Shown in pieces: positions 32,092-40,991 of a stretch of 64,000 nucleotides of DNA (position 1 is its first letter; each line of letters starts with the position of its first letter). The DNA comes from Bradyrhizobium sp. SK17 (lineage in GTDB: Bacteria; Pseudomonadota; Alphaproteobacteria; Rhizobiales; Xanthobacteraceae). The notes beneath the pieces are model-generated. The model saw nothing but the letters and a program-made list of their open reading frames with translations. It did no database searches and was not told the DNA's origin. The stretch is taken from positions 5,347,001 through 5,411,000 of the forward strand of contig NZ_CP025113.1 in the NCBI RefSeq assembly GCF_002831585.1, read 5' to 3'. The translations under genes were made by a program, and so were the position numbers.

Positions 32092-32590
32092 CGGTTTCTC
32101 CCTCGAGAGGCTTGTTGTTGTTCTGAGATGCCAATCCTATACGGACCTGACGCCGCGGGGTCACCAGCGATCTCTACACAGCCTCGGCTTATTGCAGCGT
32201 CCGTAGGCCGCGGCAATATCGGCTTTAAGACGAGACGCCGTTGCGCGGCTGGTCCGTGGCATCAGGACGGGTCGCACGACCGCTCGGGTACCTAGACGCA
32301 GCCGCAAACATGCGAGCAGATGCGAAGATTTCCCACTAAATTACTGATCCAATTGTAGATATAAATATTCCATAATATACCTTATGCGAATTACGGATAT
32401 GGGCGCCGGCGCGAACTTCTCACGCCTGCGTGGATCCCCCTAAGCTGCATTTCATCCCTCGTCAGGACCGGCGAAAGCCAGAGACGATCTCAGCAGCTGC
32501 GAACACCACCGGTGGCCGCATGTCCTTCAGGCACCAGGCCCGCTCGCCGAATCCCAAGCGCTCCATTGGGCGGCCATTCGGCCGCCGGCG
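32092..32590. other. 500-bp intergenic region without a gene
   Basis: The segment at 32330-32400 is strikingly A/T-rich for this genome and is the likely promoter region for the TRAP operon on the minus strand. The rest, towards 32590, lies downstream of the aldolase gene and contains no credible frame, tRNA or strong terminator. Confidence 0.4.
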
Positions 32591-33628
32591 TCAGTAGGCG
32601 CGTGCGAAGTCGCCCTCCTGCTTGATCTCGCCGAATGCCGGAAAGCGCGCCTTCCATTGCGTCCCTTTGGCCGTAGTCAGCTCATTCAGCCGTTCCAGTA
32701 CCCCGAGACCATCTTTGCGTAGGCTCGCCGCAACCGCCGCACGGTCGGGGAAGTTCTTCAGCACCGCATCAAGCCAAATCGTTCGGCCGGCCAGGAACCC
32801 GCCGGCACCGGCGGCATAGGCGAACTCCAGCACGCGCTCGAACTTTTCCGGCGCCGCGCCGCCCGATAGCAACACCCAGGGGATGCTGCATGCGCCGCAG
32901 ATCTCTCCGATCGCATCGAACTCCTTCTGTGCAGCCTGTGCCGCCGCGCTGCCATCCCGGGCCGGTAAGCTATTGGCAGCGAGCGGACTTTCCAGCTTCA
33001 AGAGATCGACGCCGTATTCCGGCTTGGCGAACTCGCGTACACTCTCGATCACGAGACTAGGCAGCTTGCCCGGCGACTCCACGTAGTCCGCCGTATGGTC
33101 GGCGCTGCCGAGAAACGGATAGACCAGCAGCTCCAGCACATAGGGAATGTCATGGCGCGCGCAGTCCTGCCCGATGTCCCGCACGAAACGCTTCTGATGC
33201 GCGATCACGGCAGGATCGGCATCGGGCCGGTACCAGGCCAGCACCTTGACGGCGTCGCCGCCCATGGCGCGGATCTTCTCCACGCTCCAATTGGTGATCG
33301 CGCGCGACTTGCGACCGCCCGACGTCTCCTCGACGCGATGTTCCTCCAGCGTCATGATCAGGCCGCAGCGCGGCGGCAGCAGATCGATCGCGGCAGGCAC
33401 CGCAAAGTTCGGATCGAACAGCATCGAACTGCAATGCGGCGCGAGGTTCTCGACGAGGAGACGCTTGGCCGCGGTCACGTCGCCATAGGCGACCTGATCC
33501 CGCGTGATGCCCCTCGCCTTTGCGATGGCATCGAACAGTGGCGGCCGCTGGTCCAGAGCAACCATGCGGAAGTGGCCGTCCGCGTCGGCAAGCCGTGCGA
33601 GGCCGCGGTTCTTTCCAATCGTTCTCAT
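32591..33628 (-). CDS. Class I (LacD-like) sugar-phosphate aldolase
   Basis: The 345-residue protein resembles tagatose-1,6-bisphosphate aldolase LacD and the related YihT. It has RMVALDQRPPLFDAIAK, SSMLFDPNFAVPAAIDLLPP, GGDAVKVLAWYRPDAD (the Schiff-base Lys is likely in DAVKVL), DLLKLESPL and WVLLSGGAAPEKFERVLEFA. ATG 33628 follows GAGGACGA and overlaps the kinase stop (ATGA). It should cleave the phosphoketose made by the PfkB kinase into two triose-level products. The exact sugar is unknown, and a sulfosugar version (YihT-like) is possible though less likely. Confidence 0.8.
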   Translation of the reverse strand: MRTIGKNRGLARLADADGHFRMVALDQRPPLFDAIAKARGITRDQVAYGDVTAAKRLLVENLAPHCSSMLFDPNFAVPAAIDLLPPRCGLIMTLEEHRVEETSGGRKSRAITNWSVEKIRAMGGDAVKVLAWYRPDADPAVIAHQKRFVRDIGQDCARHDIPYVLELLVYPFLGSADHTADYVESPGKLPSLVIESVREFAKPEYGVDLLKLESPLAANSLPARDGSAAAQAAQKEFDAIGEICGACSIPWVLLSGGAAPEKFERVLEFAYAAGAGGFLAGRTIWLDAVLKNFPDRAAVAASLRKDGLGVLERLNELTTAKGTQWKARFPAFGEIKQEGDFARAY

Positions 33629-34584
33629 GGCTTCGTCCTCATGAATGCAAGACACTCGTTGATGGTGGGGATTCCGTTGCGGCCACCGGCGTGGCGGCAT
33701 TTCATCGCGGCGGTCGCTGCCGAGAACGTCATGGCGTCGCGCACGTCGAGACCGGCGCCGACCGCAAACGCATAGGCGCCGTGGAAGACGTCACCCGCGC
33801 CGGTGGTGTCGACGACGTCGACGACATAGGCGGCCTGGCGATGCAGTTGGCCGTTCTCGTACCAGCTCACACCTCCCTCGCCGCGCGTGACGGCAATGAC
33901 ACGGCAGCCGAAGCGCGCAAGCGCTGCGAGCGATTCGTCGTTGGCAGAGCCTGCGAATGCGCCGAGGGCGGGTTCGGAGAAGATGGCGTGATCGGTCAGC
34001 GGCAGCAGCCGTTCGAACACCTCGGCGTCGGCCATGTCGCCGTCGAGCACCGTCGGCACGCCGCGCGAACGCGCCTCGTGGAACAGCGTCGCGGCGCCCT
34101 CGATCCAGCGCGGGTCGGCCAGCACCGACGATGCGCGGGCCACGGCCTCTAGCGGGAGCCAGTCGGCGGCCTCGGGATAGAGCCCGCGGTAGTTCACGAT
34201 TTGCCGCTCGCCCGACCTGTCGACGATGATTCCGGAGACCGAGGAACGGCCATCGGGAAACAGCCGGAAATTCTTGACATCGACGCCTTCGGCGGCGAAC
34301 GCCGACCGCATCTCGTGGCCCGCGGCATCATGGCCTGCCCGCCCCCAGAATGCGGCGGACGCACCAAGCCGTGCCACCGCAACCGCCGCATTGGCGGCCA
34401 TGCCGCCGCCAATCGTGCCGTATTCGACGGCCTTGATCTTCTCGCTGCGGCCCACGAACGACCGATCGACCCGCCAGACCTGGTCGAGCGCCGACAGCCC
34501 GAGGCAGATCACATGCACGGGCCTGGCTCCGGCGGCGACGTCCGTCAGCGTTGCGAGATCCCCGATATCGGAAAATGCGCTCAC
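33625..34584 (-). CDS. PfkB-family carbohydrate kinase
   Basis: The 319-residue kinase shows the N-terminal Gly motif GTIGGGMAANAAVAVARLG. The C-terminal signature VDTTGAGDVFHGAYAFAVGA contains the catalytic Asp of GAGD. GTG 34584 is chosen because it overlaps the ATPase stop (GTGA); the upstream frame is non-homologous. It phosphorylates a ketose or similar sugar in the cytoplasm. Being between an ABC transporter ATPase and an aldolase, it supplies the phosphorylated substrate for cleavage. Confidence 0.85.
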   Translation of the reverse strand: MSAFSDIGDLATLTDVAAGARPVHVICLGLSALDQVWRVDRSFVGRSEKIKAVEYGTIGGGMAANAAVAVARLGASAAFWGRAGHDAAGHEMRSAFAAEGVDVKNFRLFPDGRSSVSGIIVDRSGERQIVNYRGLYPEAADWLPLEAVARASSVLADPRWIEGAATLFHEARSRGVPTVLDGDMADAEVFERLLPLTDHAIFSEPALGAFAGSANDESLAALARFGCRVIAVTRGEGGVSWYENGQLHRQAAYVVDVVDTTGAGDVFHGAYAFAVGAGLDVRDAMTFSAATAAMKCRHAGGRNGIPTINECLAFMRTKP

Positions 34585-35654
34585 CGCAGGACCTGTCCGT
34601 TGGCGGCATCGAACAGATGCGTCTTGCCTTGCTGCGGGCGCAGGCTGAGCCGATCGCCCACCTTCGGCCGCAAGGCCGGATCGACCCGCGCGATGGCGGA
34701 GACGCCGGCGAGGTCGAAATGGATCAGCGTGTCCGAGCCGAGCGGCTCGACCAGCTTGACGTTGATGGACATGCCTTCGGCCGCGTCCGTCGCGATTGCA
34801 AAATGTTCGGGACGAATGCCGAGCACGGCGTTGCCGGCACGTTGCAGGCCGCCCGCGGCCTCGCCTTCCAGCGGCACCGCAACGCCGCCTTGCGAGAGAA
34901 CGACGCGTCCGTCGCGCCACTCGACAGGAAAGAAGTTCATCGCGGGCGAACCGATGAAGCCGGCGACGAACTGGTTCGCCGGCCGCTCATAGACCGTCTC
35001 CGGCGTATCGTATTGCTGGATCATGCCGCTTTGGAGCACCACGATCCGGTCGGCCATGGTCATGGCCTCGATCTGGTCGTGGGTCACGAAGACCATCGTG
35101 GTCTTCAACTCCTGCGACAGCGCCTTGATCTCGGCGCGCACCTGGCCACGCAGCTTGGCATCGAGGTTGGACAACGGCTCGTCGAACAGGAACGCCTTGG
35201 GATTGCGTACGATCGCGCGACCCATCGCAACGCGCTGGCGCTGGCCGCCCGAGAGCTCCTTCGGCTTGCGGTTAAGATAGGGCTCGATATGCAGGAGCGC
35301 TGCGGCGCGCTTGACCCGCGCGTCGATCTCCGCTTTCGGCGTGCCGCGCAGTTCGAGTGCAAACGACATGTTGTCGTAGACCCGCATGTGCGGATAGAGC
35401 GCATAGTCCTGGAACACCATCGCGATATCGCGCTGCGCGGCCTGCACGCCGTTGACGCGTTTGTCGCCGATATAGAGCTCGCCGGACGTGATTGGCTCGA
35501 GGCCGGCAATGATCCGCAGCAAGGTCGACTTGCCGCAGCCGGACGGGCCGACGAAGACGACGAATTCGTGGTCTGCGATCTCCAGATTGAGGTCGGGGAT
35601 CACGGTGAAATTGCCGTAGCGCTTGACCAGGTTGCGGATCGAGATCGAGGCCAT
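34581..35654 (-). CDS. Sugar ABC transporter ATPase (UgpC/MalK family)
   Basis: The 357-residue ATPase has Walker A GPSGCGKST, a Q-loop in VFQDYALYPHM, the signature LSGGQRQRVAMGRAIVR, Walker B FLFDEPLSNLD and the H-loop VTHDQIEAMTMADR. A C-terminal OB/TOBE regulatory domain of the CUT1 family follows (ILGIRPEHF). It energises import of the operon's sugar or polyol. It overlaps the kinase gene and lies 7 nt downstream of the dehydrogenase gene. Confidence 0.95.
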   Translation of the reverse strand: MASISIRNLVKRYGNFTVIPDLNLEIADHEFVVFVGPSGCGKSTLLRIIAGLEPITSGELYIGDKRVNGVQAAQRDIAMVFQDYALYPHMRVYDNMSFALELRGTPKAEIDARVKRAAALLHIEPYLNRKPKELSGGQRQRVAMGRAIVRNPKAFLFDEPLSNLDAKLRGQVRAEIKALSQELKTTMVFVTHDQIEAMTMADRIVVLQSGMIQQYDTPETVYERPANQFVAGFIGSPAMNFFPVEWRDGRVVLSQGGVAVPLEGEAAGGLQRAGNAVLGIRPEHFAIATDAAEGMSINVKLVEPLGSDTLIHFDLAGVSAIARVDPALRPKVGDRLSLRPQQGKTHLFDAANGQVLR

Positions 35655-35660
35655 GATCGC

Positions 35661-36665
35661 TCAGTCCAGCGCCAGTACCGGCTTGATCAGCTCGCCCCTG
35701 GCGAAGCGCGCGAAATTCTCGGGCAGAGCCGACAGGCCGAACTCGCCGTCGACCAGGACGCGATATTCGTTCTTGTACCTGCGCAGCAGCTCGACATTCG
35801 GCTCGAAATCCGAGACCGGGAAGTAGAAGGTGCGGATCATGTAGAAATCCTTGCGACGGAACACCTTGCCTTCCTCGATGGTCCAGGGTGCGGCGTTTTC
35901 GCCGACGAGCACCAGCGCGCCGCGCGGCAGCACCAGCTCGATGCCGAGGTTGCGCGCCGCATGCGCACCGGAGCATTCCATGATGAGGGCGAAGCGCTTC
36001 GACGTATCGCCAACTGGATGCGCCCTGGCGCCGAAGGATTGCGCGATCTGTAACCGCGCCGCGTTGGGATCCGCCACATGGACATCGTCATAGCCGAGCG
36101 CGCGGAGCGCCAGCACGACGCCGAGGCCGACCGGCCCCGCACCCATCACGAGAACCGGGCCGGCGTCGCTGGGCGGCACCACGCGACTGACGAAGCGCAC
36201 CGCGTGACCCGACGTCCCGATGGTGTCGAGCAACAGCGGCGCAAGACTGTCCTCGATATCGTCGGGCACCGGCAGCAGGCAATTTTCCGGCACCGGCACG
36301 TATTCGGCATAGCCGCCCGGCCTGTTCCAGCCGATCAGGCTGGACACCTCGAGGCACATCTGGGTGTCGCCGCGCTTGCAGGCGGCGCAATGGCCACAGT
36401 GCAACGGTATGTAGACGGCGCAACGCCGGCCATGCAGGCGATGGCCGGGTTGCTCGACGACGCCGAAGATCTCGTGGCCAGCGGTGAACTCGGCGCCCTT
36501 GTGCCACAGCTTGAAGTCCGAACCGCACAGCGCGGTGCGCGAGACGCGCACCAGCACTTCGCCCGCCCCGACCTCGGGCATCGCCACGCGCTCGATGGTG
36601 ATGCGGTCATCGCCGTGGAAGACCGCGGCCTGCATGATCGAGTTCGGACGGAATGATGGAGTCAT
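35661..36665 (-). CDS. Zinc-type (MDR) polyol/sugar dehydrogenase
   Basis: The 334-residue medium-chain dehydrogenase has the catalytic-zinc residues TALCGSDF and GHE (TAGHEIFGVVEQ). A structural-zinc cluster lies in PLHCGHCAACKRGDTQMC, with the Rossmann motif VMGAGPVGLGVVLALRALG. It probably oxidises the imported polyol or sugar to a ketose with NAD(P)+. It lies inside the transporter operon between permease and ATPase, so the transport and catabolic genes were assembled together. Start 36665 has AGG upstream; Met11 is an alternative. Confidence 0.85.
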   Translation of the reverse strand: MTPSFRPNSIMQAAVFHGDDRITIERVAMPEVGAGEVLVRVSRTALCGSDFKLWHKGAEFTAGHEIFGVVEQPGHRLHGRRCAVYIPLHCGHCAACKRGDTQMCLEVSSLIGWNRPGGYAEYVPVPENCLLPVPDDIEDSLAPLLLDTIGTSGHAVRFVSRVVPPSDAGPVLVMGAGPVGLGVVLALRALGYDDVHVADPNAARLQIAQSFGARAHPVGDTSKRFALIMECSGAHAARNLGIELVLPRGALVLVGENAAPWTIEEGKVFRRKDFYMIRTFYFPVSDFEPNVELLRRYKNEYRVLVDGEFGLSALPENFARFARGELIKPVLALD

Positions 36666-36672
36666 CGGATAC

Positions 36673-37500
36673 CTAGCCTTTCACGGCGCCGAGCGTCAGA
36701 CCGGACACCAGCCAGCGCTGAACCAGAGCAGCCAGCACCAGCGGCGGCAATGCGATCAGCGTCGCCGCGGCCATCAGGGCACCCCATTGCGTCGAGCCTT
36801 CGCCGATGAAGTTGAAGGCCGCCGCGATCAGCGTTTTGGTGTCGCCATTGGAGAGCACCAGCGCAAACAGGAAGTAGTTCCACGAGAAGACGAAGGCGAG
36901 GATCGCCGAAACCGCGACACCCGACGCCACCAGCGGCAGCGCGATGCGCCAGAGGATGCGCGTGACGCTGCATCCATCGACCTGGGCGGCCTCGAACACG
37001 CTGCGCGGGATGCCGTCGAACGACGGCAGCAAGACCCAGATCACGATCGGCAGAGTGATCACCGCATGGCTGAGGATCAGGGCGGTGTATGAGCCGATCA
37101 TGCCGATCTGCCGGAACATGACGTACCACGGCAGCAGGAACAGCGTGCCCGGCGCCATCCGCGCCGCCAGCGTCAGGATCGCCGGCCAGGAAATCCGGGT
37201 CCAGGAGACAGCAAACGCCGCAGGGATTCCAAACAGCAATCCGAGCGCGGTCGAGCCGACCGTGACGATCAGGCTGTTGAGCGCGTAGCTCAGGAAAGGC
37301 GTGGTCCTGGTCAGCTCGACATAATTCTCGAGCGTCGGCGTGAAGATCAGCGTCGGCGGATAGGCCGTGACCTCAAAGGACGGCTTGAACGACGACAGCA
37401 CCATCCAGACCGTCGGCGCCATGATCAGCACGCCGGCGAGCACGAGCTGCACCGTGTTGAGCCAGCGGATCCAGCGATCGGTGTTGGCCGCGTCCGTCAT
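36673..37500 (-). CDS. Sugar ABC transporter permease (MalG/UgpE-like)
   Basis: The 275-residue protein has six predicted membrane helices. It carries the EAA coupling motif near residue 180 (IPRSVFEAAQVDGCSVTRIL, with EAA-x3-G), typical of CUT1 inner-membrane permeases. It pairs with the upstream MalF-like permease to form the transmembrane pore of a sugar or polyol importer. The gap to the previous gene is 4 nt. It is intact and normal in length. Confidence 0.9.
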   Translation of the reverse strand: MTDAANTDRWIRWLNTVQLVLAGVLIMAPTVWMVLSSFKPSFEVTAYPPTLIFTPTLENYVELTRTTPFLSYALNSLIVTVGSTALGLLFGIPAAFAVSWTRISWPAILTLAARMAPGTLFLLPWYVMFRQIGMIGSYTALILSHAVITLPIVIWVLLPSFDGIPRSVFEAAQVDGCSVTRILWRIALPLVASGVAVSAILAFVFSWNYFLFALVLSNGDTKTLIAAAFNFIGEGSTQWGALMAAATLIALPPLVLAALVQRWLVSGLTLGAVKG

Positions 37501-37504
37501 GACA

Positions 37505-38391
37505 TCACCATGCCACTGCGCCGCGCAAGCGGTTGAAGGCGAGCACGGCGCCGAACACGATCGCAGTCAGCGTCAGCATCAGCGCGCTGGCATAGCCGAT
37601 GTTGAAGAATTCGAAACCGACCCGGAAGCCGTAGATGTTGAGCGTGTTCGAGGCGTTGCCTGGACCGCCCTGGGTCGTGATGTAGATGATGTCGAAGAAG
37701 CGCAGGAGATCGACGCTGCGCAGGATCGCCGCGGTGACGATGGTCGGCAGCAGCAGCGGCAGCGTGATGCGCTGGAAGGTCTTGAACGGAGATGCGCCGT
37801 CGATCTGCGCGGCTTCGTAGACGCTCGGCGGCAGCGATTGCAGGCCGCCCAGCACGATCAGGGCGACATAGGGCGTCCACTGCCAGCTGTCGATCAGTGC
37901 CACGGTCGGGATCACCCATGTCGGCGAAGCCAGCCAGTCCGACGGCGGCAGCCCGACCGACTGGAGAATGTAGTTGGCCGCGCCCAGCGAGGGATCGAGG
38001 ATCACGAGCCACATCATGCCTGCCACCACCGGCGGCATCATGAAGGGCGAGATGAACAGCGAGCGCACGATTCCCGGCAATCGCTTGGCATGAAACAGCA
38101 CGAGCGCGAGCCAGACACCGAAGACGAGCTGCAACAGCAGCGAGAGCACGAAGAGCGCGATCGTGACCCACAGCCCGTGCCAGAACTCCTGGTCGGACAC
38201 CAGCTTCGCATAGTTCGCCACCCCGCGAAGGATTGCTTTCCCGTCGAGGAGAACGTCTGGAATCCGAGCCAGAGCGTGTAGACGACGGGAAATGCGATCA
38301 TCGCGACCGTGAAGATCACGGCCGGCGCCGACAGCGCCGCCATCTCCAGTCTCTGCCGGTCCTGCGTGAATGTCGCTGCCGTGTCCGACAT
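37505..38391 (-). pseudogene. Sugar ABC transporter permease (MalF/UgpA-like), frameshifted
   Basis: The N-terminal part starts at ATG 38391 after AAGGAAGCGG (MSDTAATFTQDRQRLEMAAL; first membrane helix) and runs to about SSTGKQSFAG. The remainder, from VANYAKLVSDQEFWHGLW through the EAA motif (PPSVYEAAQIDGASPFKTF) to GAVAW at 37505, lies in another frame. Adding one G to the run GCGGGGTGG (plus-strand CCCC at 38221-38224) restores a 295-residue permease, the usual family size. As written, the transporter lacks a complete MalF-like subunit. A base-calling error is the simplest cause. Confidence 0.8.
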
Positions 38392-38455
38392 GCGTCCGCT
38401 TCCTTGGGATCAGGATGAGGTGCCGGCCAGCGCGAAGCCGGACAGCACCGGGCGA

Positions 38456-39757
38456 TTACTTCTGGGCGATCAGCGCATCGAGGGCTTTGTCCGCGTCCGC
38501 ACAAGCCTGCTCGACCGGCTTCTGCTTCAGGATCAGGTCCTGCACCGCCTGGCCGATGAACTCGCGCGACTCGGGATTGGCGACGATCGGATAGCCGACC
38601 TCGGAGGAGCCCTTGGTGGCCAGCACGTCGAGCGCAGCCTGCCACTCCTTGCGAACCGGCTCTTCGTCGATCCACTTGCGGTATTCAGGATCCTTGGCGA
38701 CCGACGGACGCGGCGGAGCGATGCCCTGGAGCGCCATCTTCTTTTGCACCTCGGGACTGGTTGCCCATTGCACGAAGTACCAGGCCGCATCCGGCTGCTT
38801 GCTGTGCGAGGACACGGCCATGCCCCAGCCGATCGTCGTCGGCACCTGCCCTGCCTCACCGGCCGGGAACGGAAGCAGGCCGGTATCCTTGAGGCGCGCG
38901 CCGCCGTCCATCACCGTGCGCAGTTCGTTGGAGGATTCGAATGCCATCGCGGCGCGACCGCTGCGATACAGTGCGGAGATCTGCTGGAAGCTGTAGTTGA
39001 CGACACCGGGCGGGCCGAAGTCGCGCAGCAGGCGGCTGTAGGTGTCGAGAGCTTCCTTGCCCTTGGCGGAGCACAGGTTCGACTTGCCATTGGCGATGTA
39101 GCTGCCGCCGACATTGTGCAGCATATTGCTGAACGTATAGGCGACCGCGGGTTTCAGACCGCGCGAGACGAACGGCGTGACCGCGCTGTCGCAGGTCTTG
39201 ATCTTCGCGGCGGCCGCCTCGACGTCCTTGATGGTGTTCGGCGCCTCGATGCCGCACTTCTTGAAGATGTCGGTGCGGTAATAGAAGATCGGCCCTTCGA
39301 TGTTCATCGGCATGCTGGTCAGCTTGCCGCCGAAGGTGGCAGCCTTCAGCAGCGCCTGGCTGAGCCCGGCCGGATCGTATTCCTTGGCGACCTCGTTCCT
39401 GGCCATTGCGCTGAGATCGGCATACCAGCCTGCGGCAGAGAACTGCTCGCCCTCGCGCGAGGGCAGCGTCATGAACACGTCGACCTCGTCGCTGTTGGCG
39501 TTCATGACCGTGACCAGCCGCTGACGCATCTGCTGTTCCTGATAGCCATCGACCTTCAGCGTCATGCCGGTCAGCTTCTCGAAATCGGCCTTGTAGGTCA
39601 GCAGCGCTTGCGAGACGGGATTGTTATTGGCGAGAAAGGTGACGGTCTTGCCCTTGAACTTCATCCAGTCGAAATCAGCCGCATGCGCCTGCGCACCGAC
39701 CGAGGCCGCCACAAGAACCGGCAACGCGACGTGCGTCGCGAACATCCTGGCCTTCAT
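38456..39757 (-). CDS. Sugar ABC transporter substrate-binding protein
   Basis: The 433-residue periplasmic protein has a Sec signal (ATHVALPVLVAASVGAQAHA) and the CUT1 extracellular solute-binding fold. Features include DVFMTLPSREGEQF, GKLTSMPMNIEGPIFYYRTD and TIGWGMAVSSHSKQPDAAWY. GGGAGGAGAG precedes the ATG. It is the first gene of the operon, about 60 bp from a LacI-type operator at 39816. It captures the sugar or polyol and delivers it to the permeases. The ligand is not readable from the sequence. Confidence 0.9.
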   Translation of the reverse strand: MKARMFATHVALPVLVAASVGAQAHAADFDWMKFKGKTVTFLANNNPVSQALLTYKADFEKLTGMTLKVDGYQEQQMRQRLVTVMNANSDEVDVFMTLPSREGEQFSAAGWYADLSAMARNEVAKEYDPAGLSQALLKAATFGGKLTSMPMNIEGPIFYYRTDIFKKCGIEAPNTIKDVEAAAAKIKTCDSAVTPFVSRGLKPAVAYTFSNMLHNVGGSYIANGKSNLCSAKGKEALDTYSRLLRDFGPPGVVNYSFQQISALYRSGRAAMAFESSNELRTVMDGGARLKDTGLLPFPAGEAGQVPTTIGWGMAVSSHSKQPDAAWYFVQWATSPEVQKKMALQGIAPPRPSVAKDPEYRKWIDEEPVRKEWQAALDVLATKGSSEVGYPIVANPESREFIGQAVQDLILKQKPVEQACADADKALDALIAQK

Positions 39758-39815
39758 CGAACTCTCCTCCCGGCTGGCCGCCTTTGGTTGGCGGGCCCTT
39801 TTTTACGCTCATTCT

Positions 39816-39829
39816 TGAAAACGGTTACA
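39816..39829. promoter_or_regulatory. LacI-type operator upstream of the sugar operon
   Basis: GAAAACGGTTACAT at 39817-39830 (one nt uncertainty in the borders) is an imperfect relative of the site at 39926-39939 and of the LacI-family consensus with a central CG. It lies about 60 bp upstream of the binding-protein start on the minus strand, where a repressor would block transcription. Confidence 0.6.
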
Positions 39830-39925
39830 TCCTAAGCTTCACGTCGGCCGTGTCAAGCAATGGACAACCGTCGCAATCTGCGGCAGATTTGTACCGCCGC
39901 CGCTACCAGTCGGCGACAAAGCAAG

Positions 39926-39939
39926 ATGTAACGTTACAT
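39926..39939. promoter_or_regulatory. Perfect 14-bp LacI-type operator at the lacI-family gene
   Basis: ATGTAACGTTACAT is a perfect palindrome with the central CG step that LacI-family hinge helices need. It ends 2 nt before the ATG at 39942 and so covers the space where a ribosome binding site should be. It probably mediates autoregulation. Confidence 0.7.
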
Positions 39940-39941
39940 TT

Positions 39942-40976
39942 ATGAGACTGACAAACGCCACATCTGCCAAGCAGGGGATCCGCGCCGTCGCCGCCCGCGC
40001 CGGCGTATCGACGGCCTCGGTCTCGCGCGCCCTCAACAATCCCGATGCTGTCAGCCCCTCCCTGCGGGCGCGCATCGAGCAGGCCATCGAGGCGCTGGGC
40101 TACATCCCGCATGCGCCGGCGCGCATCCTGTCGTCACGCCGTTCCCGCACCCTCGGCGCGATCGTGCCGACCATCGACAACACGATGTTCGCGCGCGGCA
40201 TCGCTTCGCTCCAACAATATCTCTCGTCGGTCGGATATATGCTGTTCCTCACCACCAGCGGATACGATCTGGATGTCGAATTGCAGCAGGCGCGCAACCT
40301 GATCAGCCGCGGCGTCGACGGCCTCGTGCTGCGCGGCGATTGCCATCACGACGGATTGCGCAAGCTGCTCGCTGACAACGCGGTACCCTTCATCAATGTC
40401 GGCATCTACCAGCCGGACCGGCCCTACCCTTGCGTCGGAACCAACAACGAAGCCGCGGCCCACCGTGCGGCCACCCATGTCATCGAACTCGGCCACCGCC
40501 GCATCGGGATCGTCTCGGCGCTTCAGCGCAACAACGACCGCGCCAGCGCGCGCGTCGCCGGGTTCCGACGAGCGCTGGCCGAGAATCATCTCGAATTGCC
40601 TGCACGATGGCATGTCGAAGTGCCCTATACGCTGGACGACGCACGCGAAGCGGCGCGCCACCTCCTCAATCTGGAAGACCGCCCGACAGCGGTGGTGTGC
40701 GGCAACGACGTCATTGCCTATGGCGTGTTGCTCGAGGCGGAGCGCAGCGGATTTTCGGTGCCGCGCGATCTCTCCGTGGTCGGTTTCGACGACCTCGACT
40801 GGAGCCGCCATTTGCGGCCGAGCCTGACCACGATCCACGTTCCGACCGGGGAAACCTGGCAGCGCGCCGGTGAATATTTGGTCCGCAGCCTCGCCGGCGA
40901 ACAGGCGATCATGCATCGCGAAATCGACTTTTCGCTCGTGGTCCGGGAATCGACGGCCGCGCCCTCCAAGCCCTGA
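39942..40976 (+). CDS. LacI-family transcriptional regulator
   Basis: The 344-residue protein has the LacI helix-turn-helix GIRAVAARAGVSTASVSRAL and hinge region (ARILSSRRSRTLGAIVPTID). The periplasmic-binding-protein-like effector domain includes GNDVIAYGVLLEAERSGFSV and RDLSVVGFDDLDWSRHLRPS. ATG 39942 is the only start that keeps the HTH complete, and no ribosome binding site is visible, so it may be leaderless. It diverges from the sugar operon, and operators lie before both. It heads a small unit with an SDR gene. Confidence 0.9.
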   Translation: MRLTNATSAKQGIRAVAARAGVSTASVSRALNNPDAVSPSLRARIEQAIEALGYIPHAPARILSSRRSRTLGAIVPTIDNTMFARGIASLQQYLSSVGYMLFLTTSGYDLDVELQQARNLISRGVDGLVLRGDCHHDGLRKLLADNAVPFINVGIYQPDRPYPCVGTNNEAAAHRAATHVIELGHRRIGIVSALQRNNDRASARVAGFRRALAENHLELPARWHVEVPYTLDDAREAARHLLNLEDRPTAVVCGNDVIAYGVLLEAERSGFSVPRDLSVVGFDDLDWSRHLRPSLTTIHVPTGETWQRAGEYLVRSLAGEQAIMHREIDFSLVVRESTAAPSKP

Positions 40977-40991
40977 AATGAGATCCTGCCG

